Source: Limisphaerales bacterium (GTDB lineage: Bacteria; Verrucomicrobiota; Verrucomicrobiia; Limisphaerales; UBA11358). From it: 42,000 nt of DNA. The position numbers were made by a program, and so were the translations under genes. Positions 25,155-33,736 of the stretch are shown here, piece by piece (within the stretch, counting starts at the first letter, position 1; every line of letters starts with the position of its first letter). The notes below the pieces were generated by a model. The model was not told where the DNA came from, did no database searches, and worked only from the letters and a program-made list of their open reading frames with translations. The DNA lies in assembly GCA_003151855.1 (NCBI GenBank), contig PLYV01000194.1, positions 1 through 42,000 of the forward strand. The letters are read 5' to 3'.

Positions 25155-26560
25155 GGACAAAGACCATCACGGCGGAAGGGTTGGCGGATGCCCCGATGAA
25201 GAAACGCCCGCAGGCCGCCTCAACCTGGGGCACGGCTCAAGACCAGACGCGCCTGATCCGCAACCTGATCTGGCTCTATATTTTTCTCTGGCTGATTGAA
25301 GGCGGTTTACGTCGATGGTTTCTGCCCGGGCTGGCCTCGCCATTGTTGTTGATTCGCGATCCGCTCGTTATTGCCATCTACTTTCTCGCCGCTTCCAAAA
25401 ACTTGTTTCCGGCGAATGGCTTTATCACTGCGGGCGCCATTCTGGCGGCGGTGACATTTCTCAATGCACTGGTGCTGGGGCATGGCAATTTCCTTGTTGC
25501 ACTGTATGGCGTGCGTTGCGATTTCCTGCACATCCCGCTCATCTTTGTCATGGGCAAAGTTTTGCGGCAAAAAGATCTCATTGCGCTGGCCAAGCTGGCG
25601 GTGTGGGTTTCAATCCCCTACACCATCCTGCTGGTGGCCCAATTTTACCAACCGCAGGACGCATGGGTGAACCGCGGTGTCGGCGGCAGCTTGGAAGGAG
25701 CCGGCTTTGACGGAGCAAATGGCCGCTTTCGGCCGCCGGGAACCTTCAGTTTCATCACTGGCCCGTCGCAGTTGTATCCATTGTTCACGGCCTGCTGGTT
25801 TGCCTTGTTGCTCGCGCGCAAGCTTCCGGTCTGGACGATGTGCGCCTCCGGCGGTGCCATTCTGGTGGCCATTCCAGTGTCGGTCAGCCGGTTGTTTTTC
25901 CTGAGCGTGGCGATTGTGGCGGCAACTGGCGTCGGCGCCTTGCTGGCCGGCGGGCGATTTTCCATCAAGCTGGTCATGCAGTTTGTTTTGGTGGCGGCCG
26001 TTCTTTACCTGCTAGCCGGGCGCTTGATGGTGTTCCAGGACGGAATGGAGGCGTTTGGCGCACGCTGGGAAGCGGCCACAACTGACAATGGCGGATTCAA
26101 GGGAGCCATCTTTGACCGTGTGATCGAAGGTTTGTTTGGGTCTTTTCAGGATGTAAAATATTCCGGCCTCGGCACCGGCTTCTCGACCAATGTCGGGCAA
26201 AAATCTTTGACGTCGGAACTTGGATTTGGTGCCTCCGAAGGTGAATGGGGACGGCTGCTTTATGACAACGGATTTATTTTGGGAAGCCTGCTCGTCTGCT
26301 ACCGAACCGCCTTGGCCGTTTCAATCGCAATGGTTTCTTTCCGGGCTTGGCGACACCGATCCACCTTGAGCTTGCTCTTCGCCGCCGCCAGCTTCCTGCT
26401 CTTGCTCAATGGCCAGTGGGGACAAACCTCCACATTGGGTTCCGCGACAATTGGTGGCGGGCTGACGCTGGCCGCTGCCGCCAATCTCCGGTCGGAAGAT
26501 GGAAAAAAACGCGCGCGCCTGGTTTCAAAGAAATCCAGCCCTGCCAATGCCACCGCCTAG
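25151..26560 (+). CDS. polytopic membrane protein, O-antigen polymerase/ligase-like (Wzy/WaaL type)
   Basis: 469 residues with about ten hydrophobic segments, beginning near 42 (LIWLYIFLWLIEGGLRRWF). A large soluble loop at ~320-380 holds the stretch GLGTGFSTNVGQKS and ends GASEGEWGRLLYDNGF, similar in layout to the long periplasmic loop of Wzy polymerases and WaaL-type ligases. Also notable is FSFITGPSQLYPLF. These families are very diverse, so polymerase and ligase cannot be separated here. In exosortase loci, O-glycosylation-ligase-like members are known. Start ATG 25151 is in an ATGA overlap; a frame extending to 25025 is rejected as upstream read-through. It is the only polymerase/ligase candidate in the window. 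Confidence 0.75.
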   Translation: MRTKTITAEGLADAPMKKRPQAASTWGTAQDQTRLIRNLIWLYIFLWLIEGGLRRWFLPGLASPLLLIRDPLVIAIYFLAASKNLFPANGFITAGAILAAVTFLNALVLGHGNFLVALYGVRCDFLHIPLIFVMGKVLRQKDLIALAKLAVWVSIPYTILLVAQFYQPQDAWVNRGVGGSLEGAGFDGANGRFRPPGTFSFITGPSQLYPLFTACWFALLLARKLPVWTMCASGGAILVAIPVSVSRLFFLSVAIVAATGVGALLAGGRFSIKLVMQFVLVAAVLYLLAGRLMVFQDGMEAFGARWEAATTDNGGFKGAIFDRVIEGLFGSFQDVKYSGLGTGFSTNVGQKSLTSELGFGASEGEWGRLLYDNGFILGSLLVCYRTALAVSIAMVSFRAWRHRSTLSLLFAAASFLLLLNGQWGQTSTLGSATIGGGLTLAAAANLRSEDGKKRARLVSKKSSPANATA

Positions 26561-27626
26561 CAATATTTTAATCTACCGCCTCGGCAGCCTCGGCGACACG
26601 GTCATCGCCCTGCCCTGTTTTCATCTGATCCGGAAAAAGTTTCCGCACAGCAAGATCATCATTTTGACGAACCAGCCCGTGTCGGGAAAGGCGGCGGCGG
26701 CGATGGCCGTTTTGGAGAACAGCGGGTTGTGCGACGAGGCCATCAGCTATCCCGTCGGAATGCGAAACCTGGGCGAGCTGGCCGCGCTCCGGAAAAAACT
26801 GCGGCGAGTCCGACCTGCGGTGCTGATCAATCTGGCCGCCGCCCGCGGCCGGTTCAAAAGCCTGCGCGACCACCTGTTTTTCCGTTCGTGCGGAATCAAA
26901 AACATCGTTGGCACGCCGTTCCGGAAAAAAGATTTGCAGCTTCAGCAAACAGCGGATGGCAGTTTCGAAGCGGAATCCCAAAGGCTGGCTTCCCGGCTGG
27001 CTTCGCTGGGATCCGTCAATCTGGCCGACCGCAGCCTTTGGGACTTGAAACTTTCCCCGGCCGAGCGGAAGCAGGCGCTGGCACTGTTGCCGGCTGGCAG
27101 AAATGATTTCATTGCGGTGAGCATTGGCACCAAGCTTCCGGCGAACGACTGGGGCACGGCAAATTTTGAAAGGCTGCTTGCCCTGCTTTCCCGGGAACTG
27201 CCGGACGCCACGCTGGTTCTGCTTGGAGCGCTGGACGAATGGGAGCGGAGCGAAAAACTGGGGCGTGCCTGGGCATCTGCCTATGTCAATCTTTGCGGGA
27301 AAACTTCGCCACGTGTTTCGGCGGCGGTGCTGGAGCACTGCCGCCTGTTCATCGGCCATGATTCCGGTCCAATGCATCTGGCCGGCGCGGCGGGCGTGCC
27401 AACGCTGGGACTTTTTTCATGGTTCAATCCGCCGGGCCAGTGGTTTCCGGGGCACCGGAGCTGGCGGACGATCAAGGTGCTTAACCCGGCGCTGCCCGAG
27501 GGCGGATGGAAACCTGAATTGAGGTTGAAACAAAGCGCCACGGAAGGAATCTGGCTGCTGAAACCGGAAGATGTTTTCAGGTCGGCCATGGAATTATTGC
27601 AGGCCAACTCAAAAACAACCGCATGA
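26547..27626 (+). CDS. GT9 (heptosyltransferase-like) glycosyltransferase
   Basis: 359-residue member of family 9, the second in the locus. The N-terminus has NILIYRLGSLGDTVIALPCF, the family signature. The C-terminal domain shows IAVSIGTKLPANDWGTANFE, and LFIGHDSGPMHLAGAAGVPT, the D-S-G-x-x-H-x-A motif. The donor may be ADP-heptose or another nucleotide sugar. ATG 26547 lies 14 bases inside the upstream gene. A start at 26499 is possible but adds a Lys/Arg-rich tail from the other frame. Joined to the next gene by ATGA. Confidence 0.87.
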   Translation: MPPPSNILIYRLGSLGDTVIALPCFHLIRKKFPHSKIIILTNQPVSGKAAAAMAVLENSGLCDEAISYPVGMRNLGELAALRKKLRRVRPAVLINLAAARGRFKSLRDHLFFRSCGIKNIVGTPFRKKDLQLQQTADGSFEAESQRLASRLASLGSVNLADRSLWDLKLSPAERKQALALLPAGRNDFIAVSIGTKLPANDWGTANFERLLALLSRELPDATLVLLGALDEWERSEKLGRAWASAYVNLCGKTSPRVSAAVLEHCRLFIGHDSGPMHLAGAAGVPTLGLFSWFNPPGQWFPGHRSWRTIKVLNPALPEGGWKPELRLKQSATEGIWLLKPEDVFRSAMELLQANSKTTA

Positions 27627-28789
27627 AACTGCTTCACGTCATCGGCAGCATGAACCCCAACACCGGCGGGCCGTGCCAAGGAGTCCGCAATCTGGCGATG
27701 CGCACCTTGGAAATGGGAAATACTGTGGATGTTGTTTGCCTAGACGATCCGCGCTCCGAATATTTGGCCAAAGATAATTTCCAAATCCACGCCTTGGGCA
27801 AAAGCCGCGGGCCCTGGGGCTACCATCCGGCGTTGCGACCATGGCTGAAAAAGAATTTGGCGCACTTTGACGCCATAATTCTAAATGGCCTATGGCAATA
27901 TCAAGGCTATGTCTTATCAAAGTTGGCGCAGCATCCCAAAATGCCCCCCTATTTTATATACGCTCACGGAATGTTGGATCCTTGGTTTCAAAATACGCCC
28001 GAACGCCGCCTGAAATCCATTCGCAACCGGTTCTATTGGATGCTGGTTGAACAACATGTAGTCTGCCATGCGGCAGCGGTATTATTTACCTGCGCCGAGG
28101 AAATGCGGTTGGCCAGCGAAACTTTTCGTCCCTATCGTCCCAAACGTCAGATAAACGTGGGTTACGGCATCACTAAACCTCCCGAATACAATTCAAGGAT
28201 GGCAGATGTCTTCGCGCAGAAATGTCCAGACCTGAAAGGCCGGCCTTATTTTCTATTTCTGGGACGCATTCATCCAAAAAAAGGCGTGGATTTGTTAATC
28301 AAAGCCTACTCTGCCCTGTGCCGCTTAAATAACAATCCGCAGCTGCCAAAGCTGGTTATTGCGGGTCCGGGTTTGGAAACCGACTATGGCCAAGCCATGC
28401 AGAAGTTGGCCGTTGAAATTTGCCCGCCTCAATCAGTTTTTTGGCCGGGCATGCTGGCCGGCGATGCCAAATGGGGGGCTTTATACAACTGCGAGGTGTT
28501 TGTCTTACCGAGCCATCAGGAAAATTTCGGAATTGCGGTGGTCGAAACTCTTTCTTGTGGTCGCCCAGTGTTGATTTCAGACCAGGTCAATATCTGGCGC
28601 GAAATTAAAGACTCTGGCGCGGCGCTGGTGCAAGCCAACTCCGTGGCAGGAACTACCAGGCTGCTTTTCGATTGGATGAGCCTCCCAGCTGAAGCCAAGC
28701 TGAATATGACCGCAAAGGCAAAACCTTGTTTTCAGGATTATTTCAGCAATGAAAGCGCCTGCCGCAAATTGCTGGCCGCCATCGGATGA
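27623..28789 (+). CDS. GT4 glycosyltransferase
   Basis: 388-residue GT-B enzyme. It starts MKLLHVIGSMNPNTGGPCQG, the acceptor glycine loop. The donor half has YFLFLGRIHPKKGVDLLIKA (~210), and LVIAGPGLETDYG, then LPSHQENFGIAVVETLSCGR (~294) with intact E-x7-E. This is the WcaI/PglH-like class with a long C-terminal domain. By eye, this gene uses more A/T-ending codons than its neighbours, which may reflect later acquisition, but no codon count was made. It overlaps by four bases at both ends. Confidence 0.88.
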   Translation: MKLLHVIGSMNPNTGGPCQGVRNLAMRTLEMGNTVDVVCLDDPRSEYLAKDNFQIHALGKSRGPWGYHPALRPWLKKNLAHFDAIILNGLWQYQGYVLSKLAQHPKMPPYFIYAHGMLDPWFQNTPERRLKSIRNRFYWMLVEQHVVCHAAAVLFTCAEEMRLASETFRPYRPKRQINVGYGITKPPEYNSRMADVFAQKCPDLKGRPYFLFLGRIHPKKGVDLLIKAYSALCRLNNNPQLPKLVIAGPGLETDYGQAMQKLAVEICPPQSVFWPGMLAGDAKWGALYNCEVFVLPSHQENFGIAVVETLSCGRPVLISDQVNIWREIKDSGAALVQANSVAGTTRLLFDWMSLPAEAKLNMTAKAKPCFQDYFSNESACRKLLAAIG

Positions 28790-29556
28790 ATACAGCAAAG
28801 GAAAATCAGCCCCGCTTTCAGCACATTTTGGGCATCCGTTTTTTTGTCGGTGAGGCGGCGCAGGCCGTGCAGATCGGCCTGCAAGGCGGCTTGGTGGTGG
28901 TGCCGGCGGCACCGGCGCTGGTGGAGCTGCAGACCAATGAACATTATCGCGAAGCCGTCTTCAACTCGGATCTGGCCATCACGGACAGCGCATTCATGGT
29001 GTTGCTGTGGCGGGCGCTGTCGGGGAAAAAGGTTCCGCGCGTGTCCGGCCTGCAGTATCTCAAGCTGCTGGTAGACATGAAGGCATTGCAGCCGCGCGAA
29101 TCGGTGCTGTGGATCATGCCCAACGCAACCGCACGTGACCAGAACCTGACGTGGCTGCGATCCAAAGGCCACGATTTCACCGACCGCGACTGCTATCTGG
29201 CTCCACACTATGGCAGTGGACGCATCGTGGATGATGTCCTTGTAGCAATGACGCTCAAACGCAGGCCGAGACACATCGTCATCTGCCTGGGCGGCGGCAC
29301 ACAGGAAAGGGTCGGCCTGATGCTGAAGCGCGCGTGCGAATTCCGGCCCAGCATCCACTGCATCGGCGCAGCCATCGGTTTCCTGACGGGCAACCAGGTT
29401 CAGATTCCGCCGTGGGCCGACCGGTATTATCTCGGCTGGCTGTTCCGCTGTTTGTCCGAACCGAAAAAATTTGTGCCACGCTACTGGAATGCCTGCCGGT
29501 TGGTGCCGATGATGATCCGCTGCCGGGAAAATCCGCCAGAATTAAGGCCCCCGTAG
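28786..29556 (+). CDS. GT26 glycosyltransferase (WecG/TagA/CpsF family)
   Basis: 256 residues. The family transfers N-acetylmannosamine-type or related sugars to a lipid-linked acceptor, often as the second sugar of a repeat. Visible landmarks: the ILGIRFFVG opening, then TDSAFMVLLWRALSGKKVPR (~65-84), VSGLQYLKLL, and the diagnostic VICLGGGTQERVGLMLKRAC (~165-184) with AAIGFLTGNQVQIPPWADRY (~193-212). The final segment LFRCLSEPKKFVPRYW is also characteristic. A role as the second transferase after the initiating enzyme is likely by family but not proven here. ATG 28786 overlaps the upstream stop (ATGA). Confidence 0.88.
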   Translation: MNTAKENQPRFQHILGIRFFVGEAAQAVQIGLQGGLVVVPAAPALVELQTNEHYREAVFNSDLAITDSAFMVLLWRALSGKKVPRVSGLQYLKLLVDMKALQPRESVLWIMPNATARDQNLTWLRSKGHDFTDRDCYLAPHYGSGRIVDDVLVAMTLKRRPRHIVICLGGGTQERVGLMLKRACEFRPSIHCIGAAIGFLTGNQVQIPPWADRYYLGWLFRCLSEPKKFVPRYWNACRLVPMMIRCRENPPELRPP

Positions 29557-29612
29557 TCTCTGGCACAAAATGCCGGTGAAAACAACTTCCTAAAATTTAA
29601 ACACATAAAATT

Positions 29613-30215
29613 ATGGGTCTTTTCAGTGCACATTCCCCCGGCAGCGACGATCCGCTGCTGCGTCCGGTTTTCAAATGGCAGGCGCGGACCCGACGGCTCG
29701 TCTGGATACTGACCTGGATGCTTCTTTTCCGGCCAACCCCGCCGCCTCTGCACAACTGGCGGTGCTTCCTGCTCCGGCTCTTCGGCGCGAAGCTTGGAAA
29801 AATAAACTTCGTCTATCCGAGCGCGAAGGTTTGGGCACCCTGGCTGCTGGAAACCGGCGACCTGGTCACGCTGGGGCGCGGCGCCGAAATTTACAATCCC
29901 GGCGGAGCGGTGCTCGGCCACCGCACCATCATTTCACAGGACGCCTATCTCTGCGGCGCGACCCATGACTATCAGACGCCGGAGTTCACCTATGTCACCA
30001 AGCCGATTCGCACCGAGCCGCAGGTGTGGATCTGCGCACGGGCCATCGTGCTGCCGGGCGTCCACTGCAAGGCAGGCAGCGTGCTGGGTGCCGGCTCGGT
30101 GGCCACCCGAAACATGGAAGAATGGACGGTTTATGCGGGTAACCCTGCCGTGGCCGTGCGGCAGCGGACGCGGTTCGAAATGCCCGGCCAAAAGCCCGGC
30201 AAGCCCAAAGAATAA
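29613..30215 (+). CDS. left-handed beta-helix O-acetyltransferase (WcaF-like)
   Basis: 200-residue hexapeptide-repeat acyltransferase, which uses acetyl-CoA to acetylate a sugar. The N-terminal ~45 residues carry a hydrophobic helix (RLVWILTWMLLF), then repeated hexapeptide turns such as VTLGRGAEIYNPGGAVLGHR and QVWICARAIVLPGVHCKAGS. The probable catalytic His is in CGATHDYQTPEF (His at ~115). The size and order fit the colanic-acid WcaF/WcaB-type enzymes. It follows the GT26 gene after 56 bp, the longest gap in this part of the operon. Confidence 0.87.
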   Translation: MGLFSAHSPGSDDPLLRPVFKWQARTRRLVWILTWMLLFRPTPPPLHNWRCFLLRLFGAKLGKINFVYPSAKVWAPWLLETGDLVTLGRGAEIYNPGGAVLGHRTIISQDAYLCGATHDYQTPEFTYVTKPIRTEPQVWICARAIVLPGVHCKAGSVLGAGSVATRNMEEWTVYAGNPAVAVRQRTRFEMPGQKPGKPKE

Positions 30216-30270
30216 TGTCAAATGGAACATGCCTGCTGTAGATTGGCGCGGAAAAAGCTGCAACAAACGA

Positions 30271-31935
30271 ATGAAAATTGGCGTGGCCAAAGCACAACTG
30301 GAAACCTACGACCTTTGCATTGTCGGCACGGGGCCGGCTGGCATTATCCTGGCTCTGGAATATCAGAGGCTTCAGCCAAGGCACCGCATCCTGCTGATCG
30401 AATACGGAACGAACCGGGCCACAGCCCGCAACCATCTGGACGATTCCATAAATATTCTGGAGCCCCAGAACCATCATTCTCCCTACGAATGCACCAACAA
30501 GGGGCTGGGTGGAAGCTCCGCCAGCTGGGGCGGGCGCTGTGTGATGTATGACGAGATTGATTTCCAGCCGAGGAAAATTTTGAACGGTGCCTGCACCTGG
30601 AATGCCGCGCTCTTCCACGAGGCCAAAAAATTCGCGGGCCAGGCGTCAGCGTATTTTGAATGCGGCGATGCCCGGTTCAACCTGGATGAAATCCCGACCT
30701 TCGCCGGCTCGCATATTGCGGAAGGGTTTCAGGGCGGCGAGGTGACGGATTCAAGCATTGAGCGCTACAGTCTGCCCACGCACTTCGGAAAACGCTATCG
30801 TGCCGAATTGGATTCGTCCCAGGCCATCCAACTGCTGACCGGCTGGGAGGCGTTCGCATTTGAAGTCATATCGGAAGCGGGAGTCATTTCCAAAATGGCC
30901 ATCCGGAATTTTTCCCGGACGCGAACAGCAAAGGTCACCGCCCGAAAATTTGTGCTTGCGGCCGGGGCGCAGGAAACCACGCGGCTGCTGCTCAAGAACC
31001 CGCAGGTCTTTCAAAAGGCTGGCGGCCAGCCAGCCGCGCTTGGCAAATATTATCAGGGCCACATTTCCGGCAAAATCGCGAGCGTGTGTTTTCATGGCGA
31101 CCCGCAAAAAACGGACCACGGCTTCCTGCTCACCCCCGAAGGCGTCTATCTTCGACGACGACTCCAATTGTCACCGGCAACCATGCTGGAAAACAACCTG
31201 CTCAACACGGCGCTCTGGCTGGACAACTCGCTCTATCTTGACCCACAGCATCGCAATGGTGCCATGTCGTTCATGTATCTGGCCATGATCACGCCGTGGC
31301 TTGGAAAAATGCTGGCCCCGCCGGCCATCGCCAAATCCATCACCCGAGGCAAGATTGTCGGCATCCCTCAACACATCGGAAACATTCTCAAGGATCTCCC
31401 CCAATCGCTGACGATACCGGCAACGACCTTTTACGCCCGTTATTGCCGCAAGCGAAAACTTCCGGGCGTCTTCCTCTACAGCCCGCGTAATGTTTATGCC
31501 CTGCATTTCCACGGAGAGCAGGTTCCGGTTCCAGAAAACCGGATGGAGCTGGCTCCGGATGGAGAAACCTTGAACATCAGTTACCGCTATACCGATCAGG
31601 ATGTGGCTTCGGTCATCCGCACGCATGAGGTGCTGGATCAATGGCTGCGCCGATGCAAATGCGGTGAGCTGGACTATTGGTTTCCCAAAGACGAACTGCC
31701 AGCGGCCATCCGTTCCATGTCCACCGACGGCCTGCATCAGGTCGGCACAACGCGGATTGCCGCCACCGCCGGCGAAGGGGTGGTTGATGAAAATCTGAAA
31801 GTGTGGGGCACCACCAACCTCCATGTCTGCAGCAGCTCAGTCTTTCCCACTTCTGGTCAGGCCAATCCAACCTACCTGCTAGGCGTGTTTGCCGTGCGGC
31901 TCGCCCACAAACTTTCATCCGATTCGCCGCGCTGA
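30271..31935 (+). CDS. GMC-family FAD-dependent sugar/alcohol oxidoreductase
   Basis: 554-residue flavoprotein. The FAD site is CIVGTGPAGIILALE (G19-G24). ECTNKGLGGSSASWGGRCV (~71-89) is the family signature after the N-terminal domain, and the C-terminal GMC part has DGLHQVGTTRIA followed by LHVCSSSVFPTSGQANPTYL, with the His that acts as the catalytic base. GMC enzymes oxidise a hydroxyl of sugars, alcohols or sterols. In a glycan locus the likely substrate is a sugar unit or precursor (inference). ATG 30271 is used; ATG 30229 would add 14 residues. An apparently longer frame to 29965 only shadows the acetyltransferase gene. No signal peptide is visible, so it is probably cytoplasmic. Confidence 0.85.
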   Translation: MKIGVAKAQLETYDLCIVGTGPAGIILALEYQRLQPRHRILLIEYGTNRATARNHLDDSINILEPQNHHSPYECTNKGLGGSSASWGGRCVMYDEIDFQPRKILNGACTWNAALFHEAKKFAGQASAYFECGDARFNLDEIPTFAGSHIAEGFQGGEVTDSSIERYSLPTHFGKRYRAELDSSQAIQLLTGWEAFAFEVISEAGVISKMAIRNFSRTRTAKVTARKFVLAAGAQETTRLLLKNPQVFQKAGGQPAALGKYYQGHISGKIASVCFHGDPQKTDHGFLLTPEGVYLRRRLQLSPATMLENNLLNTALWLDNSLYLDPQHRNGAMSFMYLAMITPWLGKMLAPPAIAKSITRGKIVGIPQHIGNILKDLPQSLTIPATTFYARYCRKRKLPGVFLYSPRNVYALHFHGEQVPVPENRMELAPDGETLNISYRYTDQDVASVIRTHEVLDQWLRRCKCGELDYWFPKDELPAAIRSMSTDGLHQVGTTRIAATAGEGVVDENLKVWGTTNLHVCSSSVFPTSGQANPTYLLGVFAVRLAHKLSSDSPR

Positions 31936-31949
31936 CCAAACCGGCCCAA

Positions 31950-32765
31950 ATGATCTCCACCATCATCCTGACACGAAACGAGGAAATGGATCTGCCCCGG
32001 TGCCTTGATGCGCTCCGCTGGTGCGACGATGTCCATGTGGTTGATTCCGGCAGCACGGACGACACCATCGACATCGCCAAAAAATTTGGCGCCCACATCC
32101 ATCAGAATCCATTCAAATCCTTTGGCGACCAACGCAACTGGTCCTTGAATCACTGCCGAGCCAAACACCCGTGGATACTTTTTCTGGACGCCGATGAAGT
32201 GGCAAATGATGAATTCGTGAAGGGCATCATCAAGGCGACCGGCGAAGCTTCGGATTCCACGGCGGGATTTTACTGCTGCTGGAAACAAATTTACGATGGC
32301 CGCTGGCTGAAGCGCTGCGATGCCTTCCCCAAATGGCAGTTTCGCCTGATGCGCCTTGGCCGCGCCCGGTTCACCGATTTCGGACATGGCCAAAAAGAGT
32401 CGGAAATAAAAGGCACGATCGAGTATCTCCCGGCACCTTATGACCATCACGGCCTGAGCAAGGGCATCGGTCACTGGCTGGACCGGCACAACCGTTATGC
32501 CACGCTGGAAGCCGCCGCGCGCCGGTCCGCGCCGATCGTCTGGCGCAATGTTTTTTCCGCGCATGGTTCCACGCGCAACCAGGCGTTGAAACCGATTGTC
32601 AGCCGCGTGCCGGGCTGGCCTTTGATCCGCTTCTTCATCACTTACATTTTACGCCTGGGATTTCTGGAAGGCCGGCCCGGCTTTGTCTATTGCGCCAACC
32701 TGGCCTATTACGAATTTTTGATCCGCATCAAGATGCGCGAGCAAAAGTCCAAAAATGCGAAATGA
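31950..32765 (+). CDS. GT2 glycosyltransferase (WaaE/KdtX-like)
   Basis: 271-residue GT-A enzyme. STIILTRNEEMDLPRCLDAL starts at residue 3, VVDSGSTDDTIDIAKKFGA at ~31-49, the DxD equivalent is FLDADE in PWILFLDADEVANDEF (~71-86), and the acceptor region has KWQFRLMRLGRARFTDFGHG (~123-142). This is the layout of LPS core GT2 proteins such as WaaE (glucosyl to heptose) and the LgtF type. The true start is ATG 31950; a long frame to 31803 is a shadow of the oxidoreductase gene. It overlaps the epimerase as ATGA. Confidence 0.88.
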   Translation: MISTIILTRNEEMDLPRCLDALRWCDDVHVVDSGSTDDTIDIAKKFGAHIHQNPFKSFGDQRNWSLNHCRAKHPWILFLDADEVANDEFVKGIIKATGEASDSTAGFYCCWKQIYDGRWLKRCDAFPKWQFRLMRLGRARFTDFGHGQKESEIKGTIEYLPAPYDHHGLSKGIGHWLDRHNRYATLEAAARRSAPIVWRNVFSAHGSTRNQALKPIVSRVPGWPLIRFFITYILRLGFLEGRPGFVYCANLAYYEFLIRIKMREQKSKNAK

Positions 32766-33724
32766 GTTCCTGCCTTATTCTCGGCGGTGGCGGTTATATC
32801 GGCGGCAACTGGGCCAGACGCCTGGCCGCACAAAAACGCTTTGACCGGATTGTGCTTGCCGATGTCCGTGCGCCAGCGCAACCGCCGGCCACCGGCACGG
32901 AGTTTGTGGAGTGCGATGTCCGAAAACCATTAGTCTTGGGCGGCCTGAAGCCGGAATGGATTTTTAATTTTGCCGCCGTGCACCGCGAGCCGGGCCATGC
33001 GCGGGAGGAATATTTTGACACCAATCTGGCCGGCGCAAAAAATGTCTGCGCCTTCGCCGGTCAGTCCGGCTGCAAAAATATTTTTTTTACGAGCAGCATT
33101 GCCGTCTATGGCGCCCTCGACCAGCCGGTCACGGAAGCTTCCCGGCCGTATCCAACCACTCCGTATGGCATCAGCAAACTGTGCGCCGAACTGATTCACA
33201 AAGGCTGGCGGCGCAGCGAGGCCGGGCGGCGGCTCTGCATCTGCCGTCCTGGCGTCATTTATGGGCCGGGTGATCCGGGAAATATTTTGCGGATGATCCG
33301 CGCCATTCGCAAAGGCTACTTTGTCTTTCCCGGCAGCAAGCATCTGCGAAAGAGTTATGGCTATATCGAGGGTTTGCTGGACAGTTTTGAGTTCATCATG
33401 GCCCGGGAAGAAAGCCAGCTGACTTACAACTATGTGGAACGCGAGACTGAAACTCTGGGAACACTGGTGGAAATAATCCAGACGCATCTCGGTAAAAAAA
33501 CTCCGGCCTTCACCGCGCCGCTGCCAGTTTTGGTGGCCATGGCCAGGCTGGCGCAACTCGCGACCGGCGGACGCAGCCCGGTTCATCCGGTTCGGGTGCG
33601 CAAGACGGCGTCTTCCACCCACGTCGTCCCCGCCACGCTGCTGCAACTGGGGTTCAAGTTTCGTTTTGACTTCACCGACTCGCTCAAGGACTGGGCGAAA
33701 AAGACGCCGGAAGATTTTTTCTGA
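32762..33724 (+). CDS. NAD-dependent sugar epimerase/dehydratase (extended SDR)
   Basis: 320-residue SDR-type enzyme. The nucleotide site is LILGGGGYIGGNW (G8-G15). The catalytic set is FFTSSIAVYGA (Ser) and TTPYGISKLCAEL (Y135, K139), followed by CICRPGVIYGPGDPGNIL. It would convert one nucleotide sugar to another (4-epimerase, 4-reductase or 4,6-dehydratase), but substrate class cannot be read. It is the last gene of the 22-gene plus-strand run and supplies a precursor for the transferases. It ends 12 bp before the end of the convergent secreted-protein gene, so the two transcripts must meet there. Confidence 0.87.
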   Translation: MSSCLILGGGGYIGGNWARRLAAQKRFDRIVLADVRAPAQPPATGTEFVECDVRKPLVLGGLKPEWIFNFAAVHREPGHAREEYFDTNLAGAKNVCAFAGQSGCKNIFFTSSIAVYGALDQPVTEASRPYPTTPYGISKLCAELIHKGWRRSEAGRRLCICRPGVIYGPGDPGNILRMIRAIRKGYFVFPGSKHLRKSYGYIEGLLDSFEFIMAREESQLTYNYVERETETLGTLVEIIQTHLGKKTPAFTAPLPVLVAMARLAQLATGGRSPVHPVRVRKTASSTHVVPATLLQLGFKFRFDFTDSLKDWAKKTPEDFF

Positions 33725-33736
33725 AAGCCGCGGCGC

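Noticed and set aside
27623-28789. Recent horizontal transfer of this GT4 gene
   Set aside because: It looks slightly AT-rich by eye, but no codon or GC count was made and no mobile element flanks it.
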